In this document: positions 54,011 to 64,000 of the stretch, one piece after another
Numbering within the stretch: the first letter of the stretch is position 1
Layout of the letters: the number at the start of each line of letters is the position of its first letter
Origin: Anas platyrhynchos
Lineage: Eukaryota; Chordata; Aves; Anseriformes; Anatidae
Length of the DNA stretch: 64,000 bases
NCBI RefSeq assembly: GCF_047663525.1
Contig: NC_092616.1
Coordinates: forward strand, 4,005,501 to 4,069,500
Direction of reading: 5' to 3'
Notes under the pieces: model-generated
The model's database searches: none
What the model saw: only the letters and a program-made list of their open reading frames with translations
Told to the model about the DNA's origin: nothing
Translations under genes and position numbers: made by a program

Positions 54011-56450
54011 GCCACAAGGAGGAGACGGGTGGGAATGCTCTGATGAGCTCAGCTCTGCCTCAGGATCTCCTGCCCCAGCAGGAGAAATGTGACTGTGGCA
54101 GTGACTGTGAGGTCACTTCTGTCCCTGCAGTTGATAGGGCAGCAGCAGGAATGTGTCATGGAAAGGGACTCTGAGGTCACTTCTGCCTGAAGTAGCTGAC
54201 ATTTCACCCTTGACTTAGATCTTGGATCTGTACTTTTGGGCTGACATCTGCCAGTGCCCCTTCTAGGCCAGCAGAAGGTACCTGGTGGGCATGCTTACTG
54301 TGGGATCCCCTCTGCCTACATACCCAGGATGACCCAGACAGAAAGAAGGCCCCAATATGGGTTGTCCTGTCCCTTCTGCTTGAGTCCATGACTGGACAGC
54401 AGGAGGCATAAGGCTTGGTTGTGTCTACACAAGAAGCTGCAAGGCCAGCAGCAGCTTCATTTCTTGGAAAATGCTTGGTGAGGTGACTTCTGTCTGGTTG
54501 GCTGACATGCTGAAAGAAGGTTGGTGGGTTGGGATACCTACTTTAGGAGGGGATTCCACCCTGATGAGGCTTCCTTTGGTTGTAGGAAAGAGCAGGAGAG
54601 AAAAAACTGCCACAAAGTGCACCTTGGAAGGTTGGCACTGGCTACGAGGAGGAAGAAATGTCCCGTAAAATGTCATGCTGTGGTGCCAGATGTCACCCAA
54701 AGAGTATCCATGATCAGACCATAGCTTTGTGTTTCAAGGAACAGCTGGTGAGGGTTGACGAGACATTGGTGAAATGATGTAAATGCCGCGATGAAATCAA
54801 GGTGGTGAACAGAGATGGGTATCTGCAGACTTCAAGGAAATATGACAAAGTGTGGAACAGCATAGAAAGGCCTGCAGAGGAGAAGGTGGATGGTGGTGGC
54901 AAGAATTGAAGGCCCCAACATCCCTGACATTTTTGTCCCTTTGGCTAGAGCTTATGAGGTGTTATGTTATACTTGTTGTGATGGGGCCTCATTGCTTCCT
55001 TTCAACCCTGTGCAAAGGCTGGGAGGTGTCTTACCATTGTTCTTCTCATGGCATCACAGTACCCACCACATCCCACAGATCCCCAGGAAAAGCTCTGAGC
55101 CAGACATGGGGTACGGGATCTCCCCTTCAGTAGCTGGTGGCAGGCCTTGGCCCTTTTGCTTCATCAAAGCAAACCAAGACTTTTCTCAGCACAGTGCCTT
55201 TGCCTATCGGTAATCATGGCCTCCAGTTATCTGCTCTAACAAGTCCCTGGGGAGGCTGTCTTAGTAACAGCCCTCAATGGGGCCCATTAATACTCCAAAC
55301 CACATCAACTTTTTCTTCTGACTATACTTTCTCAAGCAATTGCATCATTCTCTTCTGAGTACCTGAGCTTCATAGACTCAGCACCAAAATACACCAAGGA
55401 ACTCATTAAAATGAAGAAACTCCTACCATGTTCTCTACAGTTTTGTTGAAGACTTCAAGACTTGTACAGCTAATTGGAGAGCTTTCCTGTTGTAGTTAAG
55501 GAGGAAGATTTCAAAAAGCACCTAATAAAAAATTTCTCATCTTAAAGGATGTGTTTAGTTGAATTTTGCTGTGGAGCTTTATTCTCTAATTGATATTGAT
55601 CCAGGGTGTCTCCTTCGGAGACTTGCATGGGGAGGAAAAGCAGACACTTGAGGTCTGACACAGCATAGACAACCTTGCTCCTCACCACCACAGTCTTGCC
55701 ATTTCTCCCATTGGCCACTTCTCTTTTCCTTACATTAGTCTTTTGTACCAAAGTCTGCAGCTGGATGTTACGGCTCCTTTGCAACAGCTCCTACCTGCTT
55801 TACTAAGAGACTTGGCTGCACACAGGTGCAGAAGGGTTTTCCTATAGCCAGCCAAAGAACATGAAATCATGCATCAATTTTCCAAAAAAAAAAAAATAAA
55901 AAAATAAGCAGAGCAAGCTCCTCATCTTGTATGCCTCCTGTGAGGTTTACCTTCCCAAAAGAGTGACTGTACAAGAAGTATTTTACACTGATAGATAGTA
56001 AATTATAAATAATAGTGTTAGTATTAGCCCATATCATATGAATTCAATGAGAAATGATGAGATTCTTCCTAAGGAAACAATTAGACAAACTGTTGATACA
56101 TGGGTGAGCTTGAACTCACTGAAACTCAAAGCAGCAACTATGTCTGTGAGAGCAGTCTGAAAGATCAGAGAGTAAAGGGAGGGCAAACCAGCAGAACCAT
56201 GGGAAGTGCATAGGTCCAGACAGGCAGCTTGAATGGGGACATTAAACAGCGTCTGTTTAATCAAGACATGGATGTTCCTGAAAAATGAGAGAGCGTACTA
56301 TAACAGACAAAGCGATGGCAAAGCAAGTACAGGTGAACTTCAGAATTTCTTCTCCTGCGATGAATATACATCCTGAAAATTACATTTCTTCATAATAGTA
56401 ATTGCACTTTGCGTGTGATGTTTTATGGAAAGGATTGAACCATTTGAAGT
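54011..56450 (+). repeat. Duplicated OR14-unit flank without a receptor, second copy
   Basis: Parallels 24950-26860: the GGCCAGCAGAAGGTACCTGG block near 54270, ACAAAGTGCACCTTGGAAGG near 54613, AGGCCCCAACATCCC near 54909, GGGGCCCATTAATACTCC near 55280, and the 55800-56010 block. The AT-rich stretch at 55880-55910 includes a poly(A) run. No gene is recognised. Confidence 0.6.
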
Positions 56451-57164
56451 CATAAGTAGTTACTCTATTACTTAAGTATTAAAAAAATACTGGGTATTCA
56501 GGCAGAGCTTTGCATTCTGAACATAAGCAACCAGGACGTGCAAGACACCAGAGCCTTTTGGAGGATTCAGATGGAGCCAGGTGCAGATACCAGAGGACCT
56601 CCACTGCCAGCAGTGGTCTTTGTCCCTGTAACTGCAGCCCAGGCCAGCACAGGAAACTCCTTCAGAAAGAACACCCCAGTCCACTGGGTTCTTGGGATTA
56701 ACCCAAAGTGGAAATGGCCATTGGGAACTCAAGATACTCTCTTTTGTTCCTAGTAGACAGCTGAACATCCATTTACCATCCTGGATCACCTGTGGCAAAT
56801 TCAGGCTGCAAGACTCAAGAACAGGACACTTCAAATGGCTGAGACAGAACCCATCAGCTTGCCCCACTTTGGGTAATTGTCCCCTTCAAATTATGGGTAT
56901 GAAAGAAAAAAATGTGAAATGACCCATCAGGTCAATGCACAGAGTATTGTGCATACGCATTGTGCTGTAGTGGCAGAAGGCAAAAAGCATTGCATTTTGC
57001 CTCAGATTAATCAAGGACACCTAATCCATTTAAACTGTGAGATAAAGAAAACACTCTAAAAATAGCGAAGGACATTCAGTTGTGGCCTAACATGAAGAAG
57101 GATGTAGACCACTGGTGAAGGAACTGTCTTTTTGTGCCATCACCAATGTGGATTTACAAACACT
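56451..57164. other. Intergenic, nothing recognised
   Basis: Frames up to 131 codons without recognisable domains. A possible decayed ERV part lies near 56480-56870, but I cannot support a family. Confidence 0.35.
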
Positions 57165-58038
57165 ATGTGAGGAATGTTTTAACAATTCCAATTTGTGTCC
57201 ATAAATTTGTGTCCATAAATTCGTGTCCATAAAGAATATTTCTGTTTGAATCCTGTCTGCCTCTGGGCCCTGCACTGGCAATTTAGTTCTTGAACCACAG
57301 ATGCAGTGTGTCCCAGTCTCCCCCTCATTCCAGTCAATTTATCACGTCTTCAGAAAACACTCCTTAAATTTATGAACCTGTTTGCTTTTGTTATTCCTGA
57401 CTTCTAGTTCTAACAGTTACAGCCTTTTTTCCTGTCTTCTTCGAGATTAACTTAACACTGATGTGTCTGTGAATGGCTGGGGAAGAATGTTTTAATTACT
57501 CGTGAAGCGTCAAATAAGAAAGCTGTTTGTGTTTGATGTCTGGGAGTTTCAGAACAACTGATAACAACTAGTGACTGTTATGGGATACTATGAGGATCCT
57601 TGGTATCTGGCCAGGGGGGCCAAGAGATTAAGAGGAAGAAAAAAGAAGCTGAAGGACGGTTGGGAGACAAGACCTGTAGAGAGTGTTCCATAAACTTGGA
57701 ATAGTGCCGAGTGAGTACAAAGGGTGAGAGGAAGACTACGAGCCTTCAGCATGAAAGACCCCTAGAGACCCCCAGAGGAGACTGATGCGCATGCTCCAGT
57801 AGGAGGAACTGGACCCCGGAAGCTAACTATAATAATCTATTTTTTTTAGAAGTAGTAATGAATATGTATTAGTCTAGGTGCATAAAAATCAGCTGCTTGA
57901 TGTAACTGGTGTGCGTCCTGGTGGAGCGGAGACTCCCGGTGCACCCAGCGCTGTTTGCTTACCTCTATTCCTTTATATTCTTTTAATAAATCCTATTTTT
58001 CATTTAATCCTAATTTGAATCCTGAGCCATTTATAACA
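57165..58038 (+). mobile_element. Class II ERV-like LTR with adjoining internal stretch, second copy
   Basis: Plus-strand counterpart of 45814-46690: internal end (57165-57575), then an LTR from TGTTATGGGATACTATG at 57576 to CATTTATAACA at 58038 (463 bases). Landmarks shared with the other copy include GGCTCGTAGTC/GACTACGAGCC and GCGCATGCTCCAGTAGGAGG. Broken, more diverged at the LTR end. Confidence 0.65.
57192..57233 (+). repeat. Three tandem 14-base units
   Basis: TTTGTGTCCATAAA or a near variant repeated three times with a 14-base period, where the homologous stretch at 46.66-46.68 kb (minus strand) has one unit. Confidence 0.9.
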
Positions 58039-59579
58039 ACTACAACACCTAAAGGCAGTATGTCCTATGGCTCAGTCATCACACAGGACAGGGGGAGGGA
58101 GCTGCCAACCAAGGGACACATTTGGGTGTGGACGGTGGGGCCCAGCAGAGACAAGGAGGCAAGGCAGTGGGGTGGGGGAAGCCAGGTGAAGCAGCCCAAA
58201 GGGTGGTGCTGCTTGTGAGGACACGGTTGTGCCAGTAGGCTGAGTGTGCAGCAGCTGTGCGCAGGGGAGGAGGGGAGGCCAGGAAGCGCATGCCAAGAGC
58301 GCTTCTGCCAGCAGAGCCAAGGCCGGGGCCGAGGCCAAGGGCAGAAGCAGGCCCAGGGCAGGGGGCTGCAAGGGCCATGCTGAGCTCCCTGCCCCTACAG
58401 CAAGCCGCACTGGCCCTCAGCAGATGTGCTGGCTGGCATGCACTGGGAGGTCCTGGACTGCATCAAAGAGCAGCAAGGAGGGCACTGGAGAGGGCTGGGG
58501 CGAGGTGGGTGGCAGAGCCCCATGCAGGGGCTGGCTGGGGGTCCCCTCTGCTGCAGTCAGCGCACAGAGCATGGCAGGAAGAGGGCAGGCAGGGCTCCTG
58601 GCCACAGTGCAGAGCCAGGCCCTGGATGCTCCATGACCGCCTTGCAGGTCCTGGTAGTCTGCGGTGAGCCCTGGGCCCCCTTCCTGCTTTTCCCAGGCCA
58701 GCAAGGGCCCGGAGCAGCCTCCTCTCCCCTGCCCCTGAAGCTCTGGGCTCCAGTCGTGCAGCCCTGGCTCTGCAGCACCAAGCCCTGCTGGGAGCCCTCC
58801 TATGCATGCTCCCACCGCTCCCTGATGCTGCTGTTGCCCTCTGCCAAGCACTGCCCAGTCCAGCCCAGACCCTGCCCACCTCTCCCCAGCTCCCTGCCCT
58901 CTCCCCAGCCCAGCCCAGCCCAGCACAGCAGCCCAGGCTGGGCTGGCCCCAGGGCAGAGCCCAACGCAGGCTGCTGCAGGGCTCTGGGCACAGCCACCAC
59001 AGCCCCGGCACAAGAAGCCTGGCCCAGGCAGGTACCTGCACAAAGAGCTTTCTCTGTCTCCTTTATGCCTCTGGGTATGCCTAGAAATGCTGCCCTGCTC
59101 TTCCCCAGGGCCATCCCTGCTCCCAGAGAGACTTTCCCAGGGCAGTGTGTCTGTGCTGACCTGTCCTGCTGTTGCTGCTTCCCTCCCCATGCACCCCACT
59201 GAGCCCCGAGCTGGTGGTGCTGCTCTGTAAAGCCAGGGGGCTTTGATGCCCTGGCACCCCCAGGGGATTCTCCAGTGCCCATGCTGCTCAGGGTGGGCAG
59301 CAGACACAAGTCAGTGGGGCTCTCTGCTGCTGAGCCCCTTTCCATCTGCCCTGGTGTCTCAGCAGCACAGGGTAGTGCTTGGCAGGGCCGTGGGGTATCT
59401 CTAAGAGCTGAAAGGGCAGGCAAGTGGTGTACTAGATCCAGCTCAGGAGCTTTCAAAGTAGCTGTCCTGAACCACAGTTGACTCTTGGGTGCCTTTGCCT
59501 GCTGGCTCCTCAAAACCCCTGCAGGCATGGCAGAGCCCTCCTTAACCCATCGGCTCCTCAGGGTCAGCTTTTCCTTTGG
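58039..59579 (-). other. GC-rich inverted flank copy, no gene
   Basis: 59200-59570 on the minus strand resembles 51900-52260, so this is 3' flank of the minus-strand OR14 gene at 61.4 kb. The rest is GC-rich with open frames on both strands (up to 296 codons) that I regard as composition-driven; no domain or start context supports a gene. Confidence 0.5.
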
Positions 59580-60527
59580 GATGCTTTATAAATGTCTTTA
59601 TAAATGATTTGGATGTAGGACTAGAAGGTCTTTTGAGCACATTTGCCGACAACACCAAACTTGGAGGAGCTGAGGACTCTGATTAGGGTGGGAAGGCCTT
59701 GCACAGAGATCTGGACAGATTGGAGAGCTGGGCGATCACCAACCACATTAAGTTTAACAAAGGCAAGTGCCAGGTCCTGCACCTGGAACAGGGCAACCCC
59801 GCTATACATACAGACTGGGCGATGAGACGCTGGAGAGCAGCCCTGCAGAGAGGGATCTAGGGGTTGTGGTTGACAGCAAGCTGAATATAAGCCAGAATTG
59901 TGCCCTTGCAGCCAGGAGGGCCAACCATATCTTGGGGTGCAAAAAGCACGGCATTGCTAGTTGGTCAAGGGAGGTGATTGTCCTGCTCTACTCTGCACTG
60001 GTCCGTCCTCTCCTCAAGTACTGTGTGAAGTTCTGGGCACCACGGTACAACAAGGACATTAAACTGTTGGAGGGTGTCCTGAGGAGGGCGACAAAGATGG
60101 TGAAGACCCTGGAGGGGAAAACATATGAGGAGCGGCTGAGGACACTGGGCCTGTTCAGCCTGGAGAAGAGGAGGCTGAGGGGGGACCTCATCACGGTCTA
60201 CAACTTCCTCGCGAGGGGGAGTGGAGAGGCAGGTGCTGGTCTATTCTCTGTAAACACCGTGGGAATGGTGTTAAGCTGAGGCAGGGAAAGTTTAGGCTGG
60301 ACATCAAGAAGAGGTTCTTCACCGAGAGAGTGGTTGCACATTGGAACAGGCTCCCCAGGGACGTAGTCACTGCACCAAGCCTGTCTGAATTTAAAAAGTG
60401 TTTGGATTGTGCACTTAGTCACATGGTCTAAACCTTTGGGCAGACCTGTGCAGTGCCAGGAGTTGGACTTGATGATCCTTGTGGGTAACTTCCAACTTGG
60501 GAGATTCTATGATTCTATGATTCTATG
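59580..60527 (+). mobile_element. CR1 LINE, ORF2 C-terminal part and 3' end
   Basis: 5'-truncated CR1 of the same subfamily as 42120-43226: [20 protein letters not shown], then a [13 protein letters not shown] stretch, 3' UTR and a tail of three ATTCTATG units ending at 60527. It has frame breaks near both ends, so it is older than the 42-kb copy. The RT catalytic motif reads FADN instead of FADD. Confidence 0.92.
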
Positions 60528-61423
60528 CTGTACCTTGTATCATCACTCACTAGATGAGGAACAACTCTCTACCAACCCATACTCGCACACTGTCCCTGGA
60601 GATCAACTGACATCTCCTGGCACATCCACATTCCTCTCCAAGATGCCATTTGCAATCAGCCCCAGCACAAGTGGGACAGTCCCAAGCAGATAAGTCAAAG
60701 GCCAGCTCCCAGTCCAGGCCTTGGTCGTTCACTGATGACTCTGGAGCTCTGATCCATTGTGAGGCCCAGAAAAGCAAGAGGTCTGTTCAGGAAGCAGCTC
60801 CTTGGGTGTATTCCTGAAACCAGGTTTGCAAGAGGTGTTCAGAGATATTGCAGAGAGGCCACTGCAGAGATAACAGGACTTTCACCAAGGTACATGAAAT
60901 CTGAGGGCTAACACAAATACAGGAGTACAAGAGAACAACGTAGAAGCCTGAAGAGAGTAGATGTGAAAAGATCAGGTCCTGCTGCTGGCCATGGCCACAA
61001 CTCCAGGGAAGCAGCAGCCCCGACCTGAAGGTAGCAGAGAGGCAGAGCCCAATGGGCAGTGAGGGGCAGCACCAAGGACCACCAATGCTGCTCCTCCATG
61101 TGGCAGCTGGGCTGTTGGTCCTGAGCCCCTCCTGCGTGCTGGGGCTGCTCCCCCAGCTCCAGAAAAGATGGGAAGGGACGGAAGCTGAGACCAATGCATT
61201 TCTGCTGGATTCTTTACTGTCTTTATCTGAACAGGAAGCCCAGTTCCATAAGTACATGACATACTTGGTTCAAAAATAAAATAGAACACAGGATACTAAG
61301 AATAGCATTTCTGAATGAAAATCACAAGGTTCAGAAAATAGTACAAAAGTAAGACTGCTCTAACACATATTCAGAAAAAAAAATAAAAATTGAGTTAGGA
61401 CTGTTCAGACTTTGGGCCCGTTA
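60528..61423 (-). other. 3' flank of the minus-strand OR14 gene at 61.4 kb
   Basis: Minus strand resembles 4330-4700 and 51140-51400. At 61209-61217 the poly(A) position of the paralogues reads AGTAAA, a weaker variant. 60560-60780 resembles, inverted, 4740-4950. No gene. Confidence 0.6.
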
Positions 61424-62356
61424 TTAATGGTGAAGAAACATATATCCAAAGAGTTTCCTCAATGCATCCTTGAGCTCCTTGTTTCTCATGCTGTAGATGA
61501 GGGGGTTCACTGCTGGGGGAACCACTGAGTACAGAACTGCCACAACCAGGTTCAGGGATGGGGAGGAGATGGAGCGGGGCTTCAGGTAGGCAAACATGCC
61601 AGTACTGATAAATAGGGAGACCACTGCAAGGTGAGGGAGGCACGTGGAAAAGACTTTGTGCTGGCTCTGCTCAGAGGGGATCTTCAGCACAGCCCTGAAA
61701 ATCTGCAGATAGGACAGCACAATGAAAACAAAACAGCCAAATGCTAAACAGATACTAACTACAATGAGCCCAACCTCCCTGAGGAATGACTCTGAGCAGG
61801 ACAGCTTGAGGATTTGAGGAAGCTCACAGAAGAACTGATCAAGCTCATTACCTCGGCAGAGGGGCAGAGAAAATGTATTAACTGTGTGCAGGACAGCATC
61901 AAGAAAGCCACTGCCCCAGGCAGCTGCTGCCATCTTGGCACAAGCTCTGCTGCCCAGGAGGGTCCCGTAGTGCAGGGGCTTGCAGATGGCAACGTAGCGG
62001 TCGTAGGCCATGACTGTAAGAACAGAATATTCAGCTGCTATAAAGAAGAGAAAGAAAAAGACCTGTGCAGCACATCCTGCATAGGAGATGGCCCTGGTGT
62101 CCCAGAGGGCATTGGCCGTAGCTTTGGGCACAGTGGTGGAAATGGATCCCAGGTTGAGGAGGGCGAGGTTGAGGAGGAAAAAGTACATGGGGGTGTGGAG
62201 GCAGTGGTCGCAGGCTACAGCAGTGAGGATGAGGCCGTTGCCCAAGAGGGCAGCCAGGTAGATGCCCAGGAAGAGCGCGAAGTGCAGGAGCTGCAGCTCC
62301 CATGTGTCTGCGAATGCCAGCAGGAGGAACTCACTCACAGAGCTGATGTTCGGCAT
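61424..62356 (-). CDS. OR14: OR14-like olfactory receptor
   Basis: An intact frame of 310 codons for a class II odorant receptor of the OR14 group. Seen: NISS glycosylation site, GNGLIL in TM1, HTPMYFFL in TM2, GCAAQVF with the TM3 cysteine, YDRYVAIC, FFCELPQILKLSC in the second extracellular loop, KVFSTCLPHL before TM6 and NPLIYSMRN in TM7. The ATG at 62356 is chosen because an acceptor (CCCTCTTCTCAG, boundary at 62377) lies 20 bases upstream and the N-terminus matches the paralogues; the frame extends 15 codons further, into what is probably untranslated exon and intron. Loop 2 is more diverged (CRGNELDQ against CQGNAVDQ). No defect seen. Confidence 0.95.
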   Translation of the reverse strand: MPNISSVSEFLLLAFADTWELQLLHFALFLGIYLAALLGNGLILTAVACDHCLHTPMYFFLLNLALLNLGSISTTVPKATANALWDTRAISYAGCAAQVFFFLFFIAAEYSVLTVMAYDRYVAICKPLHYGTLLGSRACAKMAAAAWGSGFLDAVLHTVNTFSLPLCRGNELDQFFCELPQILKLSCSESFLREVGLIVVSICLAFGCFVFIVLSYLQIFRAVLKIPSEQSQHKVFSTCLPHLAVVSLFISTGMFAYLKPRSISSPSLNLVVAVLYSVVPPAVNPLIYSMRNKELKDALRKLFGYMFLHH

Positions 62357-62376
62357 TTTCTGAATTTCAGTGTCAT

Positions 62377-63608
62377 CTGAGAAGAGGGGAAAGTAGAACA
62401 AAGTTAGACGAGACTTCTCTCAGGATAACCTACTGCAAGTCTTAAGAGCACCCCCAAAAAGAGCCTCTTTCTTTGCAGGACAGCCTTTCTGCAGGTCTCT
62501 TGATTAAGCTGCAGCAGGTGCTGTCTGAGAGTGGCACTGGGAGCAGGGGCTGCTGTGGGCTCCAGAGGAGTCCTTCCCGCTGTGCCGCAGGAGGGAAGCG
62601 GGAACATGGGGGAAACTCAGGTGCCGTCCACTTGTCACATCCATGAGCTTTGCAGTGTTGTTGCAAAAAACTCATCTCAATGCAGAGCAGAGCTGCAGGG
62701 ATATATATATATTTCTTTTCTTTTCTTTTTTTCAATTACCCTTTTCACGCTTAGGAGAGAACTTGAACTCCCTGACATTTCCTCTGCACTCCTGGTGAAA
62801 TCCTATGGGTGCCAGGAGGCAAACAGACTGTCCCTTGGTGAAGACTGAGCAGTGCAGCTATGCCCATCAGACCAGTTCTCAGTTGTCCTCAATTGTCCTT
62901 TGCCACACCTCTGAGCTGCAAGACCATCCTGCTCAGGTGTTTCCGTGAGAAGAAACTGGATATGGCTGCCAAGGAAGGAAAGAGACAGCAAGGCAGACGG
63001 AGCTTGGGAGCTTCTCCTCGTCTGGGTTCTGCCTGCTATGCTGGCCATGCCTGCCACATAGCCCCTGCATGGGCTGAGGAGGCCATGGAGGGGCTGCTCC
63101 AGGGGAAGGCATCTGCACTGCAGGGCATGGCTGCGAGGTGCCCGAATCCCCCACTGCCATGGTGTTTCTGCCAACAGCTCCTTCTGGCCACCTGCGCCTC
63201 TCTCAGCTGCCTGCAGCTGTCCCTGCCGGGAGCTGCTGCTCTGCGCCCACCTCTTCTTTGTCCCTGCCCGTGCTCACAGACCCCATCCCACAGGGCTGTG
63301 TTCAGCGCTGCCCTGCAGCACCCTGCCACCAGCAGGGCATGGCCAAGGGGCACCTCCATGGCTGCAGGAGCTAAGGGGCAGCTGACAGAGAGCCCAGCAT
63401 GGCCAGATAGGGCAGGGTGTTCTGGGCTGACAGGGGGCACCTGGCTTAGGGCACTCCAAGGGGCTCCTGCCAGACTTCCTCACCCTGCAGTGTAATGCAG
63501 CAGGACTCTCAAAGCCTACTGCATTGCCCACTGGCCTCCCAGAAACAAGACCCAGAAGGAGACTCTTCCAGGAGCTGCAGCTGCATGGCCCTGCAGCCAG
63601 AGACTTAC
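62377..63608 (-). other. Predicted leader intron of the OR14 gene at 61.4 kb
   Basis: Donor GTAAGT on the minus strand at 63608 and acceptor at 62377. The shared intron block is at about 63180-63310. A short (TA)n and TTTTC tract lies at 62700-62735. No gene is seen. Confidence 0.5.
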
Positions 63609-63870
63609 CTTGTCAAGGGCTGTGCAGATTTCTCCTCCAGTCAGCTCTCAGCATCCTCCAACTCTCAACTGCCTCCAACCCCTCTCTCCTTCTCTCCTCT
63701 GTGAGTGCCACCTGTGATTAGAGCCCCCAGCCCTGCTGCGCTGTGCAGAGGAGCTGCTCCTGGGCAGAGCTGTCTCTCTCCATCATGGGTCTTTTTCAAA
63801 TGTGTTTCCTCTGTCCCAGGAGCCTGGCCCAGCTAAACAGCAGAGGCCCAGCCCAAGCACTGTAATCACC
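63609..63870 (-). other. Predicted non-coding leader exon of the OR14 gene at 61.4 kb
   Basis: Minus strand carries GCTGGGCCAGGCTCCTGGGA and GACAGCTCTGCCCAGGAG landmarks, then GGTGGCACTCACAGAGGAGA and AGAGAGGGGTTGGAGGCAG, and ends at AAG|GTAAGT. It brackets the site where the first OR14 copy carries its GGAGA expansion; here only about 20 purine bases are present. Confidence 0.55.
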
Positions 63871-64000
63871 CCTCTGGTGGCTTTTTTGATGAGACCTCAA
63901 AATGAAGGCACTGAGAGAAAATTGAAGAAATCCCTCCAAGTCCAAGTCAGGTGAAGGTTTCTTGGAGTGTCCCCCTGAGGGCCAGCACTGACACAGCCTC
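63871..64000 (-). other. Upstream flank of the fifth OR14 unit
   Basis: The minus strand resembles 48420-48545 and 9640-9790 (GAGGCTGTGTCAGTGCTGGC). It continues beyond the window. Confidence 0.6.

Noticed and set aside
58417-59307. 296-codon minus-strand frame in GC-rich DNA, with a 258-codon plus-strand frame opposite
   Set aside because: High GC makes stops rare; no domain, no splice context, and the region matches non-coding OR14 flank elsewhere.
1-64000. CRISPR array, operons, ribosome binding sites, tRNA or rRNA genes
   Set aside because: No spaced direct repeats, no bacterial gene structure and no RNA gene signature; all features are those of a vertebrate nuclear genome.

Overview
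The window is vertebrate nuclear DNA, almost certainly from a bird and plausibly a passerine. The grounds are CR1 LINEs in many copies with ATTCTATG-type 3' ends, a young ERVL-type LTR element with several older relatives, and a cluster of class II olfactory receptor (OR) genes of the bird-expanded OR14 (gamma-c) type. There is no operon structure, no rRNA or tRNA gene and no CRISPR array. The host genes recognised are five intact OR14-like genes (3249-4250 +, 18109-19071 +, 28091-29056 -, 50025-50960 +, 61424-62356 -), one intact OR of another class II family (38238-39194 +), and one truncated OR14 pseudogene (10083-10470 +).

The OR14 genes sit in repeated units. Each intact gene has, 1.2-1.8 kb upstream, a matching GC-rich segment ending in a strong splice donor (GGTAAGT or GGTGAGT), and a good acceptor 20-30 bases before its ATG. 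I read this as a conserved non-coding leader exon, a leader intron carrying a further shared block, and a single coding exon. Downstream and between genes, other shared non-coding blocks recur in both orientations, including two degenerate telomere-like CCCTAA tracts. The window therefore looks like a segmentally duplicated, possibly once subtelomeric, receptor array. The units at 16.2-19.8 kb and 31.1-27.4 kb form a large inverted repeat with a shared CR1 inside.

Region by region: 0-0.4 kb ERV remnants; 1.2-4.3 kb first OR14 unit, whose leader exon contains a roughly 395-bp GGAGA expansion; 4.3-10 kb duplicated flank, telomere-like tract, ERV and CR1 fragments; 10.1-16.1 kb truncated OR14, then an old ERVL-type element split by a young one with matching LTRs; 16.2-20.3 kb second OR14 unit; 20.3-27.4 kb repeats; 27.4-31.1 kb third OR14 unit (minus); 33.1-35.8 kb CR1 and ERV fragments; 37.6-39.2 kb LTR followed 83 bp later by the non-OR14 receptor; 41.3-47.4 kb a CR1 interrupted by another CR1 and by a solo LTR, then class II ERV remnants and CR1; 48.5-51.2 kb fourth OR14 unit; 51-58 kb duplicated flank, second telomere-like tract and ERV remnant; 58-60.5 kb inverted flank copy and CR1; 60.9-63.9 kb fifth OR14 unit (minus).

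The most notable things are the conserved leader-exon architecture, the pentanucleotide expansion exactly inside one leader exon, two receptors with substituted hallmark motifs (DRY to DHY; NPxxY to KPxxY), and an LTR abutting a receptor gene. All homology statements come from reading the sequence by eye; no alignment or database search was run.
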